From contig NW_023501038.1 in NCBI RefSeq assembly GCF_014066305.1, forward strand, positions 1,740,470 to 1,804,469: a stretch of 64,000 nt of DNA, read 5' to 3'. Positions within the stretch are counted from its first letter, which is position 1. Every line of letters begins with the position of its first letter. The stretch comes from Letharia columbiana. Taxonomy: Eukaryota > Ascomycota > Lecanoromycetes > Lecanorales > Parmeliaceae. A model generated the notes under the pieces. That model was not told where the DNA came from, did not search any database, and worked only from the letters and a program-made list of their open reading frames with translations. Shown one piece after another: positions 23,601 through 33,930 of the stretch. The translations under genes and the position numbers were made by a program.

Positions 23601-24559
23601 TAAAAGATATTAATAATATTAAAGATAAAGTAAAGATAATCTCGACTCTCGTTATATTAATAAAGCTCTCTAAATTTATATTTATAAGTCGTTAGAAGAA
23701 GATAATAGAGAAAACGCTAAGATAAAAATATTAGAAATAATAATTCGTAGCTAGTAAGAACTCGCGAGAAGTTTTTATTTTAAATATTAATAAGCTCTTT
23801 ATAAGCGATCGGCTATTATTAGAATATCTTAAGCTTAAATTAAATTTAAATCTTATTATCTTTATAGACGAAGAAGTTAATAAGAAAATTTTAATAATAT
23901 AATAAAAGGCTAGAGAGAAAGAATTTAAAGTAAAAAAAAAGAATAAAAATACTTTATATATCTAAGCGAATATCTTTATTATCTTATATAACGAGAATTT
24001 CTCTTAAATAAGTCTAATCTCTCTTTCTTTATCTATCTTCTATAATAATAATCTTCGCGATATCTACTTCTAATTAATAATAATAAAACTTATTCTTAAA
24101 GAGAATTTAGAAATTATTCTTAAATACGAATAGCTCGATATCGAGTTAGTTTATAAATTCTACGCCGAAGACTAATATCGAATATATATACTTCTTCGAT
24201 AATTCTAGCGAAAGATAATAGAGGCGCGAAGGAGAGTTAATTAATATAAAGATATATTTAAGATATAAATAAATTTTATATAGATCGTCGATTTCTATAA
24301 TTTAAAAGACTTAAATTAACGAATAGATAATATAATAATATTATTTATAAATAATATTAAGAAGAAGATTTAAACTCTCAAAGACGTCGATATAAATAAA
24401 GATATTATTTATTTTATTAAGAAGAATAGAAGGCGATATATAGATGATTTATCTTATTTATTAAATTATTAAATTATAAAATAAGAAGTTTAATTAAAAA
24501 AGAATAACGTTTTTAATAATAATATTAAAAATCTATTATTAGAGAATATCGAAGATATA

Positions 24560-25460
24560 ATAAAGATATAGAAGTAATATTTATAAGATCGCGAAATTAT
24601 CGATATAAAATAATAGAAGACTTTATATATCTAGATCGATAGTAAGATTTATATTATCTATTTAATCTCGAAAGATAATATTATTATTATTTCTTTTATC
24701 GAATTAATTAAGAATCTAATTACTTAAGCGATTAACTTTAATAATTAAATATTAATATAAAAGAATCTTTAGTAATAATTCTCGAATTAGATAATTAGCG
24801 AGAGAAAAACGCTTAAATTAATAAATAATATTTTAGATATCGAATATAAAGAATTCTAAAATTTTTAAAATTATATTAATTCTTTTAATATCGTCTCGTT
24901 TAACTATATTAACGCGTATATACTTCTAAATATAAATTCTCTTAAGCTATTTCTTAAGTTTATCTTAACTATTATTAATAAATCTTAATATATATTACTT
25001 CTTCTATTATATTAGATATAAACTATTATCTAACTTCTTATTATCTATAACTCGCTTCTTTAAAAAGATATTTTAAGCGATAAAATAGATCTAGATAAGA
25101 CTATTATTATATTAATATTTCTTATTATTTATATAAGATATTAATTTTTAATATTATCTATAGATAATATCGACTTATTATTATTTTAATTAAATTCGCT
25201 ATTAAAAGTTATTTATAATAAAGAAGATATCGAAATATAAGATATTTATAATAATAATAAAGATTATAATAAGAAAGATTATAGTAAGAATAATTAGAAT
25301 AAAAAAATATATAATAATTTAATTAAGTAAGATACTTCTTATTTAGATATCTCGACTTAGATTAATAAAAAATTCTATATATAAAAGATAGATTATTTAA
25401 TATCTAAGCTAAGTAAGATTTAGAAACTATTTATATATATCGTTAATCGAAAATATAAGA
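24560..25460 (+). pseudogene. Possible Ty1/Copia-like gag relic with zinc-knuckle remnant
   Basis: The plus-strand frame gives a region rich in former Pro/Thr/Gln codons (24,880-25,080), then an Asn/Lys/Asp/Arg-rich stretch (25,200-25,300). Around 25,370-25,420 it reads F-Y-I-stop-K with a later Y-L-I-S-K-L-S-K. If Tyr/stop are mutated Cys and Leu a mutated His, this resembles the C-x2-C...C...K-H-S-K-E knuckle seen in some fungal Copia gag proteins. I found no convincing RT box after it, so this is a tentative call; any Pro/Gln-rich fungal protein could look alike. Confidence 0.3.
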
Positions 25461-26399
25461 CTACGCTTATTCTCGAACTCTTATAGAAATTAAATATCTA
25501 AAAGAATAAAAAGCGTCTTTATTTTTCTTAATTAACGATAAAGTAATTCTATAGCTTTATTAAGAAAAGTAATATTTATTAGCGAGTCTAGATCTTAAAT
25601 ATCTCTATTATTTATCTTTTATTATATCTTAATTCTTTATTTAATTATCTTAATACTCTACTTATTATTATTCTAAATAGCTATATTACTTAAATTTATT
25701 AATTAATATATTAAAATAAAGATATTAGAATTATACGTCTCGAGTTCTCGAAGTAAGATATATAATTCGCGATATTATTAAAGATTAATTATAAAGATAA
25801 TAATATAATTAATAATAATAAGATTAATATAGACGAAGACGAGCTTAATCTTATTTATTTATTCTATTTAAATATATTCGCGATAATTATAAAAGATAAA
25901 GTTTAAAAGCTAAAGAGCTTATTTACGATTATATATAAGTCGATTCTAGATTTATATATTATATATTATATTCTATTAATAATAACTTCTATAATTAATC
26001 GCTCGCTAGACTTAATTAATCTTTTATTACTCTTTTAAAATAAAGACTAAATTACTCTTAATTCGAAGTTCGTTAATATTAATAATTACGTCTTTATTAA
26101 ATCTAATATCTATAATTAGATATTATCTATAAATAATATTAATAGATTTATCTAGCTTATTAACTCTAGAATCTTTAAATTCTAAATTATCTTAGATAAA
26201 GAGCTTAATTATCTTTCGACTTTCTTTATTAATATCTTTATTTTATTAATTCTTTATCTTATTTAGTTAAAGCGTATTATCGCGACTTAAATCGATAATA
26301 TCTTTAATAGAGACTCTTATCGAATTAATATAAAGATTTTCTTAATATATTAATTTATAATTAAACTTTAATAGAATAAATATAAGTTAAAGAAGTATA

Positions 26400-27600
26400 T
26401 TAAGCTTTATTTAATATATACTTAATTTCTTAATCTAGAATTTAATAAGATAAAAGAAATAGATTTAAGAAATATAACGTTTTATTATAAGTTATATCTA
26501 AGAGTTATAAGTAATAATCTTATTTTTATCTCTTTTAACGACGATAGACTTATTATTATTAAGAAATTTTATTATAAATATAAAGATTATAACGTTATCT
26601 ACTTTTTTAACTTAATTAAGATTAATTTAAATATATTTATTTATCGCGATTATATTAATATAGTATACTATCTTATATATAACTTAATTAAACTATTTTA
26701 TATTATTAATCTTATTTATTAAATCTATAATAAGAATAATTAAAAGATTATTATTTTTTATAACTAACTCTTTACGATATAGCTAATAAAGATTCTTTTA
26801 ATAATTCTAAAATTTAATATTATTAGTATTTATATAAAGTATAAGCTTAAAAACTAAGAGATAACGATTTATTAATTTAATAATAAGAGTTATTTTATAT
26901 AAGTTCTAGTTATTAATATTAAGATTAGCGCTATCTTAATTAATCTATAAAAGAATTACTTAAATATAATCTTTATAAATATATTATTAAATATATAGTT
27001 AACTCTATAGATTAATATATATATTATTTAAATTAGATAGAAAAACGTCTATAATATCTTTATTCTTATTAATAATTATTTCTATAATTAAGTTCTATAG
27101 ATTACGGCGGCGTATAAAATAATTAATATTATTATTATTTATATTAATAAGAATTTTATTAATATAGAAGTTAAGGCGCGTTTAACTCGATATTTAAAGC
27201 TTAATAATAATAAAGTTTAAAATAAGCTTATAAATAAAGTTTATATAGAAGACTATCGAATTATATTTAAATAGTATTTATAATAAGATTAATAGATTAA
27301 TATATATAATCTAATTACGAAGAATAATTTATTAGATAAATAGATGTTTAGAGAGAAATAGTAACTATTAAAGAATGTCTAATTATAATTCTTATCTTAT
27401 TCTAATAAGCTCTTATTAATATTATCTATAAATAATATTCGCTATTTATTTTATTAATTAATATATAAATATAATAATTAAATTAACTAAGAAAAAAACG
27501 CGTAAGTAAGAGAAGAAGTCTTCGAGTTTAACGAAGATAACGCTATAAATAATAATCTTAGAATTAATATTAAATAATTCTTAGCTAATACTTATATCTA
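26400..27600 (+). pseudogene. Unidentified broken coding region, formerly Pro/Thr/Gln-rich
   Basis: A plus-strand frame runs from about 26,400 to 27,600. It is rich in Ile, Leu, Asn and Tyr where C to T changes of Thr, Pro, Asp and His codons are plausible. The stops are mostly TAA. Near 27,350-27,560 it ends with a Tyr/Asn segment and a basic K-K-K-T-R-K-type tail. Palindrome copies at 26,120 and 27,420 fall inside or beside it, so they either are part of the gene or were inserted into it. Identity unknown. Confidence 0.35.
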
Positions 27601-28620
27601 CGCCTTTTATAAGCTTTATCTTTAAAAAATTCTTAATCTTAGAGATCTTCTCTTTAGATTAAGATTTCTTTAATTCTTTAATATTAGAAGAGTTCTCGAC
27701 TATATTTTTCTTATTTCTACTATCTTTTAATAAGATTTTTATATAAAGATTAATAAATATTAAGATTAGAAAGCTAGTAGTATTAAAAATAATTAAGTTT
27801 AAGCTCGCGACTTTTAAATAGATTAAGAATAAGTTATTAATTAAGAAGTTTAAAAAGTAAAAGAGCGTTAACTTTACTTCGAATCTCAATCTTCAATTTC
27901 TAATCTTCTAAGAAAACTTATTAAAGTATAAGATTAATTAACTTAAATAGCGATAAGATAATTAAGAGTTATAATAAGAATAATAAAAAGAGTAGTTATT
28001 CTTAAAGACTTAAAGTTATAAAGCTTTTTTTTCTTTCTTCTTTTTTTTTCGAAGTATATACATTTAATATAGATAAGAGAATTATATTATTTATAGATAA
28101 TATCTATTTATTAGCTATTAATTATCTTTATTTAAATAATTTAAATATTAGAATATCTATAATAAAGTATCTTTAGAATATATAATAGTTAGCGAATATC
28201 TTATAAGCGATTTTTTTTAATAGAGATTATATTACGCCTTCGATTTTATTAATATAATTTTTATAATCTAGATTAAGATTAATATAATAAGCGTTTTTAT
28301 AATATAAGAATAATCTTTAATTAATTCTTAGATAGATCTTTTAATAGATTTATTAGTTACTTTAATACTATATTATTCTTAATTAATCTTTATTCTTTTC
28401 TTTTTATAATAGCTTATCTTTTTATTAGTATATAATTACCTCGATAATTATTAATTTAATTTATAACGTATTCGCTAATTCTATTTATAACTTATTCTTA
28501 TATTATATAGATTATAATTATTCTACTTAACTCTAATATCTTATATCTCTTATCTAGTAATAAAGCGTTATATATATATAATTATTATCTTTCTTATCTA
28601 CGTTTTAGACTTTTAAAAGA
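27600..28620 (+). other. RIP-degraded DNA, Lys-rich plus-strand relic
   Basis: On the plus strand near 27,770-27,900 a Lys/Leu-rich frame with few stops can be read, next to a small pocket that keeps CpA (CTCAATCTTCAATTTC, 27,884-27,899). The minus strand is open for 76 codons at 27,659-27,889, with Leu/Ile/Phe composition typical of antisense of Lys/Asn-rich DNA, so I do not call it a gene. The rest shows nothing recognisable. Confidence 0.35.
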
Positions 28621-28629
28621 AATCTATTA

Positions 28630-28985
28630 AGAGTTTAATAATAGAATTAAGTTAGTTAACGCTAACGACTAAATATAAGAGATTTAAAACGCTCTTCTAG
28701 AGATAGATAAAGTAAGTTATTAATAAAGAGTTTAATAATAGAGTTAAGTTATTAATTGTCGCTAACGATTAAATATAAGAGATTTATCGTTAACGTTAAT
28801 AATTAAGTATAAGAGATCTATCTGCTAGATAGTTAATATTAAGTATAAGAAATTTATAATAACGCTCTTCTAGTTTAAAGATAGTAATATAGTTATTAAT
28901 AAAGATTTAATAATAAATTAAGTTAATTTTTAACGATTAAATATAAGAGTTATTAACGCTAACGATTAAGTATAAGAGTTCTTTT
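28630..28985 (+). repeat. Irregular tandem repeats around GTTAACGCTAACGA
   Basis: The phrase (AACGCTAACGA, then TTAAATATAAGAG, then ATTTA) recurs at about 28,655, 28,750, 28,790, 28,825, 28,930 and 28,955 with variable spacing. The periods are irregular, so this is a decayed minisatellite or a coding repeat with indels. It leads into the 138-bp array. Confidence 0.55.
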
Positions 28986-29029
28986 ATAAATTTAAAACGC
29001 TTATCTTTAATATTAAGCGTCTTTAGATT

Positions 29030-29455
29030 ACTTATTTAATTAAAAAAGAGATAATTTCGAGTTAGCGAGTTACGAAAATAAATTTAATAACGTAAATACG
29101 ATATTAATAAGTATTATTATTTATAGATAATATTTGTCTTTTAATCGATATTAAGTATCTTTAAATAATTTATTTAATTAAAAAAGAGATAATCTCGAGT
29201 TAACGAACTATAAAAATAAATTTAATAGCGTAAATATAATATTAATAAGTATTATTATCTATAGATAATATTCGTCTTCTAATCGATATTAAGCGTCTTT
29301 AAATAATTTATTTAATTAAAAAAGAGATAATTTCGAGTTAACGAATTATGAAAATAAATTTAATAGCGTAAGTACGATATTAATAAGTATTATTATCTAT
29401 AGATAATATTTATTTTATAATCGATATTAAGCGTTTTTAGATTACTTATTTATAG
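29030..29455 (+). repeat. 138-bp tandem array, three units, one palindrome each
   Basis: Units start at 29,041, 29,179 and 29,317 (landmark TAAAAAAGAGATAAT), exactly 138 bp apart. Each contains the 18-bp palindrome at the same place (29,113, 29,250, 29,388) and the phrase TCGATATTAAG near its end. Differences are mostly transitions. 138 is a multiple of three, so coding is possible. Confidence 0.8.
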
Positions 29456-29599
29456 ATTAAATCTTTAAGTAAATCTCTTTACGAGTTATTAAAAAAGTAG
29501 TAATATATATCGAATTTAATAGCTTTATTCTTTTTTTATTAGTTAAGCTATTATTTATAAAAAGTATAATAATTAAGTTTAATTTCTTTAATCATTAAA

Positions 29600-29960
29600 A
29601 CTTAAGAGATAAAGTATTATCGAAAAGAATATTATTAATAATAAATAGACTATTAAAGCTAACGTTAACTTATTAAAAGTATAAGAATATTATATATATT
29701 AAGAAAGAAACTCGAATTACTAGAAAAAAAATAGCGTTATTAAATAGTAGAGTTAAAGAAAGATTAATATTAAAAAGTATAAAAGCGTATTACGCTATAG
29801 TAGAAGCTTTTAAAAATACTTTATATATTAAGAAAGAAACTCGAATTATTAGAAAAAGACTAATATTCGTTAAATAGTAGAGTTAAAGAAAGATTAATAT
29901 TAAAAAGTATAAAAGTATATTACGCTATAGTAGAAGCTTTAAATAATATTATTAAATATT
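29600..29960 (+). pseudogene. Lys/Arg-rich coding relic with a 129-bp tandem duplication
   Basis: Two 129-bp (43-codon) units start at 29,701 and 29,830. In one plus-strand frame the first unit is fully open and reads K-K-E-T-R-I-T-R-K-K and later A-Y-Y-A-I-V-E-A-F, followed by the second unit until stops at about 29,874. Open frame over more than 50 codons is rare in this window. The sequence is strongly basic and helix-like. I do not recognise the family. Confidence 0.45.
29701..29945 (+). repeat. 129-bp tandem duplication
   Basis: The landmark AAGAAAGAAACTCGAATTA occurs at 29,701 and 29,830. The 3' landmark TACGCTATAGTAGAAGCTTT also occurs twice, 129-130 bp apart. Confidence 0.75.
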
Positions 29961-31140
29961 TAAGACGATATAATTAGATAATAAGATTCGCGAATAATAA
30001 TAGAGATAAAATAATAACTTTAAGAGTAAGAATAGATCGTTTTCTTATAATAGAATAGAATATATTATTTTAGCTAACTAGTATCTCTATTAACTCTCTA
30101 TAATATTAATACTTCTTTACTAAGATATTCTTTATAATATCTCTTTTTATATAAAATCTCGAGTTTACTATTTATCTTCTTTTACTTCTACTTTATCTTA
30201 ATTAATTATATTATTACTATTATTACTACTATTATTCTTATACTTATTCTTATAATATTTATTATTATCGATTAAAGCGAGTAATTACTTTATATAGACG
30301 TTAAATTTAATAGCGTAATCTTCTAATATTTAATTATCTCTAATTATTTATATTATATTATAACTCTTTAAATATTATAGAAATAGAGCGCTATTATTTA
30401 TCTTAATCGTCTATTCTAAAATTAAAAAGAGATATAGATAATAAATAATTCTCGAATTAAGATTTATCTTATAATTAATTTAAGCTTTAACGCGGTTATT
30501 AATTATCTTATAATTTAAAAAGCGAAGATCTAATATTAAGATTAAACTTATTTAAATACTTTTTACTTATAGATTTTAAAAGTAAATTATTTAATATTAT
30601 AGAAATATTAATAGATTTAATAATAACTCGATAAGTAAAAAGATTTATTAAGTAGCTAACTTCTAAAATATATAAGTAATTAAACTTTAAAAACTTAATA
30701 TATTATTTAGATTCTTTAAAGATTTATCTTTAAATACTATTTAAATAGTTATTAATAAATCTAATATTCTATTAATAACTAGTATATTTAAGCGAGCGAT
30801 CAAAATAATAGCTTACTCTATTTATTATTAATTAACTATATTAATAAAAATCGAATCTATTAAGTTATTAATTTATTTAACTTTATTAAGCTATTTTAGA
30901 ATTATTAAATATTTAAATAGATAGTTAACTTAGATTTCTCTCTTTTATATATTTAAAAATCTTTTTATATAAAGTATAGTAAAAGAAAGATATAAAGAAG
31001 AAGAATATTCTTTAAAGATAAGTTAATATAGAATTATAAATATATTAAATTATAAATTACTTACTATTATAAATTATTAATTATATTATCTATAGATAAT
31101 ATATAATTAATCTTAATAAATAATATATATATATATTAAA
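29960..31140. other. RIP-degraded DNA, nothing recognised
   Basis: AT-rich with occasional CpG. One palindrome copy is at 31,083-31,102. No frame or repeat beyond this. Confidence 0.4.
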
Positions 31141-31164
31141 TAAACGAGTTCTTATAGAATTAAT

Positions 31165-31410
31165 ACGTATAGCTTAAGTTAATTAATATTTAAAAGTTAA
31201 ATATTATTTATAGATAATATTCTATATTCTCTTAAATCTCTTAAAGAGAGATAGATTTAAAATAATAAGAGTTTTTAATTTTATTAATTCGTATAACTTA
31301 AGTTAATTAATATTTAAAAGTTAAATATTATCTATAGATAATATTCTATATTCTCTTAAATCTCTTAAAGAGAGATAGTTTTAAAATAATAAGAGTCTTT
31401 AATTTTATTC
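31165..31410 (+). repeat. 125-bp tandem duplication, one palindrome each
   Basis: The landmark AAGTTAATTAATATTTAAAA occurs at 31,175 and 31,300. Each unit carries the 18-bp palindrome (31,201 and 31,325) followed by an identical second inverted repeat, TCTCTTAAAGAGA. Confidence 0.8.
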
Positions 31411-31499
31411 TTCTTCTATTCTTTATATTATTAAACTCTCTTTATAGCTTAAATTTATATAAATAGTATAAGTTTTCTTTAAATTATTTATAAGTTAAT

Positions 31500-32154
31500 A
31501 TTTAAGTTTTATTTATATTTATTATATCTTAAGACGATTATTATTAATAATATATTTTAAATAAATATTCTTTTAATATTTTAAAAAATTAAAGATAGTA
31601 AAAAAGTAAGTAAATAAGAATATAAATAAATAAGTAATTATATACGCGAGTATAGAAGTTTTAATTTAAAGAGATTTAATAGAAGAAAAGATATTAATAA
31701 TTAAATAAAGGTTAAAAAATAATAATATAAAAGATAACTCTATATTAATAAGAATTTTAATAATATAGAAGTTAAAGTATATTAATAGTTATATCGATAT
31801 AGAATTAAATCTAAAAATAAATATAAATAACGAGTTAAAATAGAATAATATATATAAAATATTAGAGTTTATTAACGCGTTATAAATAGAATAGCGTTTA
31901 GCGTATTATATATAAGAAGTATTTTTTAAATTATATACTCTATATCTATAAATCTAATTATAATTTAAATTTTCTCTATAAAATTTCTAAAATCTAACTT
32001 AATTTCTATTATTTAAATTATTTTATATTATTTAAATATCTTATATAGTATAATTATTAATATAGATACTTAATAGTAGATAAAATATAGATTTAAAGAT
32101 CTTCGAAATCGAATTTGAGATTTATCTTTTAAATAAAAAAATAAGATTACTCTA
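31500..32154. other. RIP-degraded spacer
   Basis: No gene or repeat recognised. Lys/Asn-rich on the plus strand around 31,580-31,760. Confidence 0.4.
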
Positions 32155-33155
32155 GCGCGATATTTTCGTTTATATACGTCGAAATTTAGTATTATATATT
32201 TATTTATATACGCTAGAATTTAGCGTTATATATTCGTTTATATATATTAGAAATTTAACGTTATATATTCGTTTATATACGTCGAAATTTAGCGTTATAT
32301 ATTCGTTTATATACGTCGAAATTTAGCGTTATATATTCGTTTATATACGTTAGAATTTAGCGTTATATATTTGTTTATATATATTAGAAATTTAGCGTTA
32401 TATATTCGTTTATATACGCTAAGAATTTAGCGTTATATATTCGTTTATATACGTTAAAATTTAGCGTTATATATTCGTTTATATACGCTATAAATTTAGC
32501 GTTATATATTCGTTTATATACGTCGAAATTTAGCGTTATATATTTATTTATATACGTTAAAATTTAGCGTTATATATTCGTTTATATACGTTAAAATTTA
32601 GCGTTATATATTCGTTTATATACGTCGTTTTTTAATTTAGCGTTATATATTCTTTTATAGAATTTATATATTCGTTTATATATTCGAAATTTAGCGTTAT
32701 ATATTCGTTTATATACGTTAAAATTTAGCGTTATATATTCGTTTATATACGTCGAAATTTAGCGTTATATATTTGTTTATATACGTCGAAATTTAGCGTT
32801 ATATATTCGTTTATATACGTCGAAATTTAGCGTTATATATTCGTTTATATACGTCGAAATTTAGCGTTATATATTCGTTTATATATATCGAAATTTAGCG
32901 TTATATATTCGTTTATATACGTCGAAATTTAGCGTTATATATTCGTTTATATACGACGTTTATTTATCGAAATTTAGCGTTATATATTCGTTTATATTCG
33001 AAATTTATTAGCGTTATATATTCGTTTATATATATCGAAATTTAGCGTTATATATTCGTTTATATACGTCGAAATTTAGCGTTATATATTCGTTTATATA
33101 CGTCGAAATTTAGCGTTATATATTCGTTTATATACGTTAAAATTTAATATTATAT
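32155..33155. repeat. 34-bp minisatellite, about 29 units
   Basis: The unit contains AATTTAGCGTTATATATTCG followed by TTTATATACGTCGA (34 bp, for example 32,281 to 32,315). Units are close to identical apart from GTCGA/GTTAA/GCTAA-type changes and a few short insertions near 32,630, 32,650, 32,960 and 33,000. CpG is kept in nearly every unit (three to four each) and CpA/TpG are absent apart from single sites. The units touch with no unique spacers, so this is not a CRISPR array. Confidence 0.9.
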
Positions 33156-33930
33156 AAATCTTATATTATTAATATTAAAATCTATTCTTCTTTATATAAG
33201 TTATAATATACTTTCTTTTATATTTACTAGTTATATATATTAAATCTACGCGTTATATTAATTTAATATATAATATTATTAAGCGTTATAGTCTTTTATA
33301 TATAGTCTTAATTTAATCTTATTAATCTTAAGATAAGTCTAAATAGAAAACTCTATTAAGACTTAATTTTTTAATATATTACTTAATATATAATATTTAT
33401 ACTCTATATATATATAATTCTTAATAAAAATACGTAATTACGTAATATAGTCTTTTTTAAAATTCTTAATAAAAGTCAAATAAATAGTTAAATAGATCTT
33501 TATTAAATTAGAAGCTATAGTATAATAATTAAAAAGTAAACTTTTAATTTTATTTTATTAAAAAACTTAGTTAATTTAGCTATAGTAGCGATATTAATAT
33601 TTAAAAATATTATATATCTTAATAAACGCGTAATATTATATAGAAATTCTTTTATAATATATAATTCTCGAGATAATTACTATAATACTCGTCGAATTAA
33701 TAATATAACGTATTAGAGAAAATATTATAGTCTTATTAATTAGTTTATTACTTTAATTAAATATTATAATTTCTTTTTATTTTTTAAATAATTAGATTTA
33801 TAAGAGTTATTATAATAATATATATAAGTAAATAAATAAAGTATTATCGCGGCGATATATATAAATAAATAAATAATTAAATTTATAAAGAGTAGAGCGA
33901 AGAGCGAAGCGAAGATAATTTATTCTTTTA
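33156..33930. other. RIP-degraded spacer
   Basis: No gene recognised. It ends in a purine-rich patch (33,893-33,914, GAGCGAAG repeated), which leads into the 714-bp array. Confidence 0.4.

Larger units (their letters stand above)
20360..31500. mobile_element. Candidate large unknown element, continuation of the right 2.8-kb repeat
   Basis: This block is set apart by at least 15 copies of an 18-bp palindrome, TATTATCTATAGATAATA or close variants. The palindrome also occurs once in each 2.8-kb repeat (9,398 and 17,879), and I do not see it elsewhere in the window. That shared marker suggests that 17,487 to about 31,500 is one unit of roughly 14 kb. It holds several degenerate plus-strand frames and three local tandem arrays. 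I find no terminal inverted repeat and no recognisable transposase. The right end is set only by the last palindrome (31,345) and a repeat ending at 31,462. Confidence 0.5.

Noticed and set aside
25700..27500. Copia RT and integrase downstream of the possible zinc knuckle
   Set aside because: I looked for the Y-V-D-D box and the integrase triad on the plus strand and did not find convincing matches.
27659..27889. 76-codon open frame on the minus strand
   Set aside because: Composition is Leu/Ile/Phe/Asn-rich, as expected of antisense to Lys/Asn-rich AT DNA. There is no known domain, and the plus strand shows a better coding-like pattern.
32155..33155. CRISPR array
   Set aside because: The 34-bp units touch each other with no unique spacers, and no cas-like gene is present.
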